Below are positions 45,991-55,010 of a stretch of DNA of 64,000 nt, in pieces. Source of the stretch: Methanoplanus limicola DSM 2279 (lineage in GTDB: Archaea; Halobacteriota; Methanomicrobia; Methanomicrobiales; Methanomicrobiaceae); assembly GCF_000243255.1 (NCBI RefSeq), contig NZ_CM001436.1, positions 343,977 to 407,976 on the forward strand, in the 5' to 3' direction. Within the stretch, counting starts at the first letter, position 1; each line of letters begins with the position of its first letter. The position numbers were made by a program, and so were the translations under genes. The notes under the pieces were generated by a model, which saw only the letters and a program-made list of their open reading frames with translations, ran no database searches and was not told the DNA's origin.

Positions 45991-46755
45991 TCAGGCAGGA
46001 GTTACCCCGCTCAAAAAATCAGCCGCTTTCTGTGCATCCGAAGCAGCACCGATAAGATCCTTTGCACTACTTTTCTTAATATGGCTGAGCCAACCGGAAA
46101 TATAAGCAGCAGTATTCTTCTGAACCTCTCCCGTATCAATCCGGCACACTGCGGAGAGGAAGGCGGAACCCATCTCCGCCGCCAGCTCTTCCCGGCTGTA
46201 AACCTCACTGCCAAAGCGGGCCGTCTCTGTAATTCCCTTCCGGTTAAGCCTGGAGGAATGGCCCGACCAGTGCGTAAGCTCATGAAAGAATGTTGAGTAA
46301 TACGCCTCTGAAGAGTCAAATAAAGAGATCTCCGGCATGTGTATTTCATCCTTTACAGGAGAATAAGCCGGCTCTCCGGCTGTCACAACCGGACTGTTCT
46401 TCCGGATAATTTCATCACAGGACATGATCCTCTCATTATCATTGTCCCCTTCCAAAAGGTGATCCAGGCCGTCACACTGGGAGATATTGAAGACCTTATA
46501 GTACCTGCAGAGTGGGAACTGCCTCTCATGCCTGACCTTAACCTCCTCGCCCTGGGTATTAATCTCCTTTTTTACCTCATCCATAGACCAGAAGACCACA
46601 ATCCCCGAAGCCTTCTCTCCTCTTCTGACCTGCCCGTCGGCAGCCTGGATCTGCCGGTATGTACCCCAGTGAGAATGTCCCGAAAAGTTGGATTTCTGTT
46701 AATCCCTCTGTACTCCTTACAACTGAGGACATTAATAGGGGACATAATAGAGGAC
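45991..46755 (-). pseudogene. ArdC-like anti-restriction protein, frameshifted
   Basis: The C-terminal part is open from about 46690 down to TGA at 45991 and encodes the zincin-like metallopeptidase half of ArdC: VVFWSMDEVKKE, LCRYYKVFNISQC, the HELTHWSGHSSRL active site (HExxH) and REELAAEMGSAF with the third ligand Glu. In the same frame further upstream, without a start codon, the ArdC N-domain continues as SHWGTYRQIQAADGQVRRGE. The preceding N-domain piece INVLSCKEYRGIN (about 46695-46736) is in another frame, so at least one frameshift separates them. ArdC proteins protect incoming plasmid DNA; this one appears dead, a trace of a past mobile element. Confidence 0.7.
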
Positions 46756-46949
46756 AAATGTCCCCCATGTCCTCTTCCATGGGATATGGCAGAGGGCCGC
46801 CCTCCCTCGTAAGGTGGTACTAATATGACATACCGCCCGCACCTGCGGATGTCTTCTTCATCAATAAAAAGACAGATTACAATCACAAACATCAGTAATC
46901 ATTACAATAAATAGAAACTATTTTGCAATTATGATTATAATATCAAAAT

Positions 46950-47747
46950 ATGCCACAGGAACACATACTTTTCATCAGTGCAGGGGCACATATACATGAT
47001 ACATATTTTACCACAGTACAAAACCTGAATCCAACCCACGTTTATGTCCTCTATGAAGAAGCAATCATGGAAGACTGTCCTGAAGATTCTGATTTTTTAA
47101 AATCTGAAAAACCCAAAATCAGAGCGGCAATTGAAGAAGTTGAAAAGTTTGTAAAAATAGAAAATCAGCGTATATTCAACAAATTCAGTATTCCGGATAT
47201 TCGCACTGAATCAATCAGGGACGCTGTATTAAAAATAAGGCAGGAAAAACACCCGGATGCTCTCTTCTCATTTAATATTACAGCAGGCACTGCTCTCTTT
47301 ACAGCCGGCCTTTTCCTAATGGCAATCTGGCTTGGGGGCAGAGTTTGTGTAACTCGCACGAGTAACTCATTTCTTGAACTACATATTCCAAAAATGCATG
47401 TAGAAGATCTAGACGAAAGACAAAAAAAGATAATTCTCGCACTTGGAAGTGTTGTAAATAACAATAATTCCGAACCGGAAGAAGGATGGATGAAAACCAG
47501 ACTTGTTATGGCAAAAACCGGGATAATAAAGGAAGGATCCAATGAAAAACCCCTCAATAAAGATAAAGTCCGGTTTTCACGTGACCTTGACAGGATGTTT
47601 TTTGAATATGAGAATAATAAAGGAAAAATCGTTCCCGGATGGGATTTAATTGAAGAACGTGGAAGGGGAAGAGAGAAAGAATACAGGCTTTTGCCAGGCG
47701 GAATTTTTACCTGGAGAATGCTTGAATCCGAGGGTAAAAGAGAATAA
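46950..47747 (+). CDS. CARF-domain winged-helix regulator (next to viperin)
   Basis: A 265-residue protein. Residues 5-135 form a CARF-type Rossmann domain: first strand HILFISAGAHIHD, then THVYVLYEE, a helical stretch, and the ligand-loop motif FSFNITAGTALFTAG (Asn109-Thr114), matching the N-x-T-x-G-T pattern of CARF proteins that bind cyclic oligonucleotides or other nucleotides. Residues about 150-265 are a winged-helix region (DERQKKIILAL, TGIIKE, KEYRLLPGG). No nuclease domain is present, so it is likely a ligand-responsive regulator. It lies 114 bp before the viperin gene on the same strand. ATG 46950 is preceded by AT-rich, TATA-like sequence. Confidence 0.75.
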   Translation: MPQEHILFISAGAHIHDTYFTTVQNLNPTHVYVLYEEAIMEDCPEDSDFLKSEKPKIRAAIEEVEKFVKIENQRIFNKFSIPDIRTESIRDAVLKIRQEKHPDALFSFNITAGTALFTAGLFLMAIWLGGRVCVTRTSNSFLELHIPKMHVEDLDERQKKIILALGSVVNNNNSEPEEGWMKTRLVMAKTGIIKEGSNEKPLNKDKVRFSRDLDRMFFEYENNKGKIVPGWDLIEERGRGREKEYRLLPGGIFTWRMLESEGKRE

Positions 47748-47861
47748 TTCCTTTCATTTTACATGTTTGAAAATCTCAGATTTATTAGAGAAGAAATTAA
47801 TTTCAAAAATATGTAACTGTTACTGCAAATCACTATATGAGCTTTTATTGACTTATTGTAT

Positions 47862-48695
47862 ATGCCCATGCACTCCACTATAAAATCTGTCAACTGGCAC
47901 ATCACTCCCCGGTGTAATTACAGATGCAGATTTTGTTTTGCACAGAATTTCCATGACGGAACTGTCCCCTATGATAAGGGACTGGAAATATTAGAGATAC
48001 TTGCCGATGCAGGAATGACAAAAATAAATTTTGCCGGCGGGGAACCATTACTCCATCCAGGAATTCTGGATTACTGCAGAGAATCCAAAAAACTTGGAAT
48101 GACAGTGTCAATAACCACAAACGGTTCCAAACTAAACCCGTCCAAGATCAGAAAAATGGCCGGAATTGTTGACTGGATAGGACTTTCCATTGATTCATCC
48201 CTTGACACTGTTGAGGCTGAACTTGGCCGTGGAACAGGAAATCATGTATCTAACTGCCTGGAATCGGCAATATATCTGCATCAGGCCGGGATTAAACTTA
48301 AAGTAAACACCTGTGTGACTGCTCTTACATTTCAGGAGAATATGATCCCCCTGATTCGGATGTTAAACCCTGACCGGTGGAAGGTTCTTCAGATGATGCA
48401 CATTGACGGAGAAAACGACTTTGCAAGAGACCTGGAGATTTCGGCGGGGGATTTCAGATATTTTGTAGAGCGTCACAGGAATGTCCTGCTTGAAAACGGC
48501 ACATCTCCTGTCTTTGAATCAGCAGATGATATGGAGAGTTCTTATTTTATGCTCACTCCGGGCGGCTTTGTTAAAAGCGATGCCGGTAGAAAAGTGACAC
48601 TTTATCCACTTGATGAAGTAATAGAAAAGGGAATAGATAACTTTGTATCCGAGATGAAGTATCAGGAAAGAGGCGCAATATATGAATGGTCATAA
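47862..48695 (+). CDS. Prokaryotic viperin (radical SAM ddhNTP synthase)
   Basis: A 277-residue homologue of animal viperin. The cluster motif CNYRCRFC (Cys18, Cys22, Cys25) is the viperin form, followed by MTKINFAGGEPLLHPG, VSITTNGSKL, IGLSIDSS, RGTGNHV, FKxN-type LKVNTCVTAL, DRWKVLQMMHIDGEN, VERHRNV, SYFMLTPGG and the C-terminal YEWS, all aligning in order with the vertebrate enzyme. It should convert a nucleoside triphosphate into its 3'-deoxy-3',4'-didehydro form, a chain terminator for viral polymerases. The N-terminal membrane helix of animals is absent. I use ATG 47862 (a TTG two codons earlier and ATG 47868 are alternatives); CACTATATGA about 25 bp upstream may be its TATA box. Confidence 0.93.
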   Translation: MPMHSTIKSVNWHITPRCNYRCRFCFAQNFHDGTVPYDKGLEILEILADAGMTKINFAGGEPLLHPGILDYCRESKKLGMTVSITTNGSKLNPSKIRKMAGIVDWIGLSIDSSLDTVEAELGRGTGNHVSNCLESAIYLHQAGIKLKVNTCVTALTFQENMIPLIRMLNPDRWKVLQMMHIDGENDFARDLEISAGDFRYFVERHRNVLLENGTSPVFESADDMESSYFMLTPGGFVKSDAGRKVTLYPLDEVIEKGIDNFVSEMKYQERGAIYEWS

Positions 48696-51600
48696 TAAAT
48701 ATCCTTCATTTAAACATTCAGGAATGATAATGCAGGTACCACATGTTGTTTTTCAGTGGTCGCTGTATGAATTACACCGCATAAAAAAGATCCAGACAAT
48801 ACAGGAGAATGCAGAATATTTAACTGATGAAGATATCACGGATTTAAACAATCAGCTTGGAAGAATGAGCTGTTTTCTATATAAGTTAGCCTCTGATGCC
48901 GGCACTTTACAGGATGTATATCATGAACTAAAAAAAGGTGAAAACCAGAGATTTCTGGATAAAGCACTCATATATATAAAAAATCTACAGAATTTAACCT
49001 CTACAGGATATGCTGAATACTATTTCCCGCATGAATGTAAAAATAGTGCCTTAAATAATTCAAAAATGTCCGATAGTCCTGAAATCTCTGAAAATTCAGA
49101 ATCATCTGTAATTTCTGAATTCCCAGAATATTCTGTCATTGAGGCCCTGTTTAAGAGGCACGAAAATGGTTATTCAGATTTATTATTTCCTGCCCGGAAT
49201 ATTTTCAATGACAATTTAATCAAATATCTGCTGGAATATGGAAATATTGGCAATGAAATTCATCCTGTTCTGAAATATCTCAGTAAATACCCAACACCAT
49301 GGAATAATATGGAGATATTGGGATATTTTACATATCAGGAAAAAGGTACAGAACTGAAACTTTCCTGGCAGGAGTATTTTGTATCCAAAATTACAATCCC
49401 ATATTTTTATAATTTAAATGATAATCTTCCTGATTTTTATTCTGTTCCAAATGCAACGTCTCTGGATCCAAAGTCTGATTTAAATGAATTTAAACCCAGG
49501 AAATATCTTCCTCACCATAAAATTATTCCATTTGGCCAGGATTATGCACCTCTTATGAAGGAGATAAGGGATAAATTTGCATCGGAATTTTCTGTTTTGG
49601 TTCCTTCTGATTTCTGGTATGATTTTTATGGATACAGTTCCGGTTCTGATGATGAAAAATACACCTGTCTTCGCTATATTAAATTCACTACCGATGCTCT
49701 GACTATTGCAGCGGAATTCTGGTTTTCGGAGAAATCATATGACGAACAGGTGGAATATTTAAATCAGGAGAAAAGGTTTGAAATAATTCCGGATGATATC
49801 TCAGAGTGGCCGGTTGCATGGTTTAATAATGGTTTATTATTAGGCATCTCTACTGCAAAGGAGAGAACAGTTGTAATTAAACAAATTCTCTCACGTGATT
49901 CATTAACTGATTATGAAAGATTTAACTGGACACTTTTCTTAGGGGATTCATTGTGGCTCTGCGGTGATTCTGAAGGCGCCAGGGAATGTTATAAGAAGGC
50001 ACATGATATCTTATCCGGTAATCTTGATAATGAGGAATTTATTCTCAATGATTCTTATGACTGCTGCCAGTATTGTGGTGCTTTATGGACGGAAGAACCG
50101 GACTTTCTAAGGAAAACCAGGCCAAAAATCTACTCTCAGGATGATTTTAAGGAGATTGTCAGCATTAAAAAATCCCTCTTATGTGGCAATACTGATGAGG
50201 CGGAAGAAAATATAATTAGTCTTGCTGAATCTCTGCCGGAGCGTTCTGCTGATGCAAAGGCAATTATTCTGAGTCATCTGTATGTGATTGCTGAAGAGAT
50301 GGAGGCTGAGAACTTTATTTTTTCCTTTAAGAGGCAGCTTTATGATCTTTTAGGGTATGTCCGTAAACTTCGGTTTAAGGAAATTAATTCCAGATTAGGA
50401 TATTGCGACCCATTCAGGCGATCAGATGTTTTTGAATTTAGCAATATATACGAGAAGGGAAAGATTCTGATTGGCACCTGTGAGAGAGAATACAAAGATG
50501 GTATGGCTGAAGCCGGACGATGCCTGTATCATATTTCCAAAGATAAAAAAGAGGATTGTCCGGCGATCTGCAATGCTCTTGATGAGTCCATTAAGTCAAA
50601 TCAGGAATGCTCATGTATTTCTTATCCGCCATTATCTGAAGCTTATTTTTATTTATGTAAGGTAGTTTCAGGAGACATAGATTCCGGGAGGGAAATTATC
50701 CTTGGTGCCATTAAAAAATGGCTGGGAGGTCCTTATGGACAAATTGATGACCTAAAAAAGGAGCAGTGTACTTTTCTTATAGAGTTTATTGCTGTTGAGG
50801 TAAGAAGAGAAAAAAGTGAATTTCTAAAAGAGTGCATATTTCCCTTATTTGATTGTGTCATGCAATACACACGGGATTACAAAATAATAGCAGATTCTTC
50901 AATAAGGGCTTCCATAATTTCGTTGTGTAAAGAATGGTTTGAACAAAAAATTGCGGATGCTGAGAGAAATCAGCCTGCTGCAATAAGCAGTTTATATCCG
51001 GATATAATATCTGAATCAGTGTCTTATAATAAGAAACAGGAAATAGATAACTGGTTTTCGAGAAAAAGAGACCTACATTACGGCCTGGCCTATCTTAAAG
51101 AATATTCCGGGGATACTACAGCAATTGAGGAATATAAAAAGCCCAACCAGTATCTGGTAAACTGGCGTGAAAATGCAAAAAAAGTTCTGGGCACAGTAAC
51201 TAATACTACTGACCTGAGGCATAGGAATATCATAAAATCGGCTCTTAAGGAGCTGGATAACTTTAAAGAAGATACCAGTATTTATGAACGCATTGGCGTC
51301 ATCTACATGAATCAGCTTGACTTTGAATCGGCGTGGGAGTGTTTTGAGCTTGCTGTTTCCGGAGGTCCTCGTGATAATATAATACTCCAGTACTTAGTCG
51401 AACTGGATAGTTATCTTGAAGATCATGTGAGGGTTGAGGCAATAAAAGGCTGTTCTGACGCTGTAATGTCATTTAAATCAGCTGATTATGAATATTTCAC
51501 AATCTGCAGAGATAATTATGATGAGAATTTTGATTTTTCCGGTCCGGTTCTTAAATATGCCAAAGGTCTTGAGTCACTGCTGGATGAGGGGGTCTGGTCA

Positions 51601-52695
51601 GGTGTTGTCGGGGAATTTGGATCTGATGATGAACTGGAAGAATTAAAAGGATTGCCGTGGATTGCAAAATCACTGATTGAAGGAGAGAAACGTCATTCAT
51701 TCAGTCTGGGTTCATGGGGTAAACTTTTACGGGAAAATATCTTAAAAACCAGGAATATTTCTGAAGATTGCCCTGATTTTATTGCTGAGATATCTGAATA
51801 TCTATGCAGTAATTATTCCACAGAGTGCCTTACTTCAATTGAAGAAGCATGCTCTGCAATTGTTGATACAAGAAATTACGTTGCTCATGGCGGAGTTTTA
51901 AACAGGAAAGATCTGGATACCATTAAAAGGGATATTGTTGGCAGACTGAACACTCTGATTCAGCATTTATGGGGGTCAACCCAGAAAAAGACAAGGTGGG
52001 ATGGCTCAATGAAAAGCTGTGATCTCTTATTTAAATTAGCTTTATCCTGTGAATTTCATGGGAAAAGCCTCTCGGCATTAAAATATTGCGACAGATGTCT
52101 TGAAATTCAACCATGGGACATACACATTCTATCATATAAATACAGGATATGTGAAATATTAGCCAAAGAAGCAAAGAGTAAACACGAATCCAGACTTTAT
52201 TATGACTACATGGATTTCGCGGACGAGGCTTCAGATAAATATGAGAGGTATTCACACATTTATGAAAAGGTTTCAGATTATAAATGCCTTAATCTCTCTA
52301 AGAAATACGGACCTGCCAGAAAGGTTCTTGATGATCTGGAAAGAGACAAGGTTGTAGTAGAGGATGAGTTAAAATATTCTTTTACTAAATATAAACTGGA
52401 ATGTAATGAGTTAGTAAAGAATGCCGAAGAGGAATTAAGAAAAGCAGAGCGCCTGCTTAATAAAAATCCGGAGAACAAAGATGCCTTGTGTGCAATGCTG
52501 GTGCCGTTATATCAGTTGGGAAGAGATGATGAGATCGAACCTGTAATGAATAAAGTTGCCGGGATTTTAGAAAGTTATGATGATTTATTTATTTTTGAAA
52601 ATGAATGTCTGAGTTCTGTGCCGGAACTTCAGTCAATATGGTACAGGAATTATGAACGATCTGTCATGGAAGAGTTTGAGAGAGTTTCAGAATAA
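48682..52695 (+). CDS. Giant TPR protein with HEPN-like RNase motif, viperin-linked
   Basis: A 1337-residue soluble protein whose ATG lies inside the viperin gene (14-nt overlap), so the two are translationally coupled. TPR-like helical pairs are visible at about 410-450 (LFLGDSLWLCGDSEGARECY), 875-905 (IGVIYMNQLDFESAWECFEL) and 1120-1150 (CEFHGKSLSALKYCDRCLEI), plus a final coiled region (about 1225-1270). Between, residues about 1020-1100 form a helical unit with TRNYVAHGG, that is Arg1064-x4-His1069, the signature of HEPN ribonucleases, followed by a long helix (KDLDTIKRDIVGRLNTLI). The first 400 residues match nothing I know. It is AT-rich compared with the core genes. I infer an antiviral effector or sensor partner of viperin. 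Confidence 0.8.
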   Translation: MNGHNKYPSFKHSGMIMQVPHVVFQWSLYELHRIKKIQTIQENAEYLTDEDITDLNNQLGRMSCFLYKLASDAGTLQDVYHELKKGENQRFLDKALIYIKNLQNLTSTGYAEYYFPHECKNSALNNSKMSDSPEISENSESSVISEFPEYSVIEALFKRHENGYSDLLFPARNIFNDNLIKYLLEYGNIGNEIHPVLKYLSKYPTPWNNMEILGYFTYQEKGTELKLSWQEYFVSKITIPYFYNLNDNLPDFYSVPNATSLDPKSDLNEFKPRKYLPHHKIIPFGQDYAPLMKEIRDKFASEFSVLVPSDFWYDFYGYSSGSDDEKYTCLRYIKFTTDALTIAAEFWFSEKSYDEQVEYLNQEKRFEIIPDDISEWPVAWFNNGLLLGISTAKERTVVIKQILSRDSLTDYERFNWTLFLGDSLWLCGDSEGARECYKKAHDILSGNLDNEEFILNDSYDCCQYCGALWTEEPDFLRKTRPKIYSQDDFKEIVSIKKSLLCGNTDEAEENIISLAESLPERSADAKAIILSHLYVIAEEMEAENFIFSFKRQLYDLLGYVRKLRFKEINSRLGYCDPFRRSDVFEFSNIYEKGKILIGTCEREYKDGMAEAGRCLYHISKDKKEDCPAICNALDESIKSNQECSCISYPPLSEAYFYLCKVVSGDIDSGREIILGAIKKWLGGPYGQIDDLKKEQCTFLIEFIAVEVRREKSEFLKECIFPLFDCVMQYTRDYKIIADSSIRASIISLCKEWFEQKIADAERNQPAAISSLYPDIISESVSYNKKQEIDNWFSRKRDLHYGLAYLKEYSGDTTAIEEYKKPNQYLVNWRENAKKVLGTVTNTTDLRHRNIIKSALKELDNFKEDTSIYERIGVIYMNQLDFESAWECFELAVSGGPRDNIILQYLVELDSYLEDHVRVEAIKGCSDAVMSFKSADYEYFTICRDNYDENFDFSGPVLKYAKGLESLLDEGVWSGVVGEFGSDDELEELKGLPWIAKSLIEGEKRHSFSLGSWGKLLRENILKTRNISEDCPDFIAEISEYLCSNYSTECLTSIEEACSAIVDTRNYVAHGGVLNRKDLDTIKRDIVGRLNTLIQHLWGSTQKKTRWDGSMKSCDLLFKLALSCEFHGKSLSALKYCDRCLEIQPWDIHILSYKYRICEILAKEAKSKHESRLYYDYMDFADEASDKYERYSHIYEKVSDYKCLNLSKKYGPARKVLDDLERDKVVVEDELKYSFTKYKLECNELVKNAEEELRKAERLLNKNPENKDALCAMLVPLYQLGRDDEIEPVMNKVAGILESYDDLFIFENECLSSVPELQSIWYRNYERSVMEEFERVSE

Positions 52696-53016
52696 TCATT
52701 CATATTTTAAATTTCTGCAAAAGGGAACTGGATTTGGAAAGTAAATCGGATTCATGAAATCTCTGATATTCCCTGTAGTTCCAATATAATAGGGAAGGAT
52801 AATAATCTCCAATAATACCTGTTTTTATCTGTCACCTCTGTGCCTTTGTCGATAAGTGACTTAATTATAATGCTGGTAATTTCTGTTTTAACCAAATATA
52901 CTTCTATTGTGAAAATTTATCTGACTGCAAAAATTATCTATCAGGAAATTGTTTCATATTTATGAAATTGTTTCAAGTAACATATATTTTGATTTTTTGC
53001 CTATTTTATTCTGTCA
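52696..53016. other. Intergenic region after the viperin unit
   Basis: About 320 bp, AT-rich, without a recognisable gene. It contains the promoter zone for the small basic protein that follows. Confidence 0.35.
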
Positions 53017-53026
53017 AAAGGAGGTG
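53017..53026 (+). promoter_or_regulatory. Strong ribosome binding site of the small basic protein
   Basis: AAAGGAGGTG (continuing GATAA) is a near-perfect complement of the 16S 3' end, the strongest such site in the window. The first in-frame ATG is 21 nt after it, too far, whereas the in-frame ATT at 53030 is 5 nt after GGAGG, so a non-AUG start is possible. Confidence 0.6.
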
Positions 53027-53047
53027 ATAATTACGGGTAAAAAAGCT

Positions 53048-53161
53048 ATGACTCCATCAGCAGCAGGACGTATTCAGTCCGCTTCTGCAAAGTCCGGTAA
53101 GAACTCCGGCTTTGCTTCAAGAGCACAGTCTGCTTCTGCAAGAAATGCAGGAAAAAAATAA
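53048..53161 (+). CDS. Small basic Ala/Ser-rich protein (SMP/seed-maturation-like)
   Basis: A protein of 37 residues from ATG 53048, or 43 if translation starts at ATT 53030 as the ribosome site suggests. The sequence holds two similar units, GRIQSASAKSGKNSGF and SRAQSASARNAGKK, a pattern I know from small plasmid- and chromosome-borne bacterial and archaeal proteins annotated as seed-maturation-like. It is strongly basic and could bind nucleic acid; the function is unknown. It lies between the viperin unit and the repeat region and is followed by no gene on its strand for 2.1 kb. Confidence 0.65.
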   Translation: MTPSAAGRIQSASAKSGKNSGFASRAQSASARNAGKK

Positions 53162-53373
53162 ATTCCTTTTTTAAGTAATCATAATATTAATATGACCTTA
53201 AAACTCTAAAAGACAAAAATTGGGTTTTAAATGGGTGTAAATGGGCATAAGATGATGACATTCATTTTTTCCTGGCTACATCAGGGAAGAAACAAAAATG
53301 AAAAAATCCTTTGAGGATTTTTATCCTATTTACTGCCCCTGGGGGAGGAGCCGCTTTTGCGGCGGGAGGGGTT

Positions 53374-53534
53374 TGGTCATTTCGAGCGAGGGGATGCCTG
53401 TCCATCCCCGGAAGCGAGAAATGGCCGGCTCAGCGCAGCGTAACACAGCCTGTATAAACCCTTTTAGTCATTTCGAGCGAGGGGATGCCTGTCCATCCCC
53501 TGCGCGAGAAATGGCTGGCTCAGCGCAAGCGTTA
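53374..53534. repeat. Pair of REP-like palindromic repeats
   Basis: Two copies of a 70-bp unit lie 91 bp apart. Each has a nested palindrome (53378-53423 and 53469-53513): outer arms CATTTC/GAAATG, inner arms GGGGATG/CATCCCC around CCTGT, followed by GGCTCAGCGCA and GCGTTAC-type sequence. The copies differ at a few loop-side bases. They resemble REP elements and precede the long repeat array. Confidence 0.8.
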
Positions 53535-53569
53535 CAAAAACCCACTTAACCGGATTTCAGCACAGAACC

Positions 53570-55010
53570 CGGAAAGTCCTGGTGAAATGAACTCTTCCGG
53601 AAAACCGGGTTTCAAAACAACAGCCGGCCCGTTCTCATAGACATAACTCCAGAAAGTCCTGGTGAAGTGAAAACTACCGTCAGGAAATTTAAGAAGAAAA
53701 GTCGATCCTTCCTTATTGGCGCAACTCCGGCAAACCGGATAATCAGAAAATCCCTTTAAACCGGATAAATTGCACAACTCCGGAAAAGCAAGCCACAAGC
53801 CTTCTGCCGCAGCAGGAGGTGCAGTGGCGGTAGTAAAACAGCCGAATGCCCTGAGTTCTCAGTGGCATTGGGCGTTAGCAGGCCCAGTAAACCGGATAAA
53901 AATAGCGAACTTTTCACGCCTGAGTGAAACGAGGGTGGGAAGAGTGAGCGTCCGGAAGTGGTGTTAAGCGAGTGAAGGAGATCCTCCGGAAAGTCCTGGT
54001 GAAATGAAAACTGCTGGCAAGGGTTTTTCAGAGTAACAAAGGCCCGTTCTCATCGACATAACTCCGGCAAACCGGATAATCAGAGAAGAACCATTCAGCC
54101 GGATAAATTTCACAGCTCCGGAAAGGCAAGCCACAAGCCTTCTGCCGCAGCAGGAGGTGCAGTGGCGATAGTAAACAGCCGAATGCCCTGAGTTCTCAGC
54201 GGCATTGGGCGTTAGCAGGCCCAGTAAACCGGATAAAAATAGCGAACTTTTCACGCCTGAGTGAAACGAGGGTGGGAAGAGTGAGCGTCCGGAAGTGGTA
54301 TTAAGCGAGTGAAGGAGATCCTCCGGAAAGTCCTGGTGAAATGAACTCTTCCGGAAAACCGGGTTTCAAAACAACAGCCGGCCCGTTCTCATCGACATAA
54401 CTCCGGCAAACCGAATAATCATAGAAGAACCATTCAGCCGGATAAATTGCACAACTCCGGAAAAGCAAGCCACAAGCCTTCTGCCGCAGCAGTAGGCGCA
54501 GTGGCGATAGTAGATCAGCCGAATGCCCTGAGTTCTCAGCGGCACTTTGGCGTTAGCAGGCCCAGTAAACCGGATAAAAATAGCGAACTTTTCACGCCTG
54601 AGTGAAACGAGGGTGGGAAGAGTGAGCGTCCGGAAGTGGTATTAAGCGAGTGAAGGAGATCCTCCGGAAAGTCCTGGTGAAATGAACTCTTCCGGAAAAC
54701 CGGGTTTCAGAACAACAGCCGGCCCGTTCTCATCGACATAACTCCGGCAAACCGGATAATCAGAGAAGAACCATTCAGCCGGATAAATTTCACAGCTCCG
54801 GAAAGGCAAGCCACAAGCCTTCTGCCGCAGCAGGAGGTGCAGTGGCGATAGTAAAACAGCCGAATGCCCTGAGTTCTCAGCGGCATTGGGCGTTAGCAGG
54901 CCCAGTAAACCGGATAAAAATAGCGAACTTTTCACGCCTGAGTGAAACGAAGGCGGGAAGAGTGAGCGTCCGGAAGTGGTGTTAAGTGAGTGAAGGAGAT
55001 CCTCCGGAAA
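53570..55010. repeat. Tandem array of four ~340-bp non-coding repeats
   Basis: The marker AGTGAAGGAGATCCTCCGG-like end recurs at 53971, 54308, 54649 and 54989, giving periods of 337, 341 and 340 bp; the first unit starts imperfectly near 53570. Each unit has a leader rich in TCCGG words, a conserved core starting gcaagccacaagcc (53788, 54126, 54465, 54806) with the hairpin AATGCC-CTGAG/CTCAG-GGCATT, a hairpin TTCACGCCTGAGTGAA and the end marker. Units differ by scattered substitutions and small indels. No reading frame is kept in a manner that suggests coding. Confidence 0.9.

Noticed and set aside
46339..46812. 157-codon plus-strand frame opposite ardC
   Set aside because: It is the complement of clearly ArdC-like coding sequence and has no recognisable features of its own.
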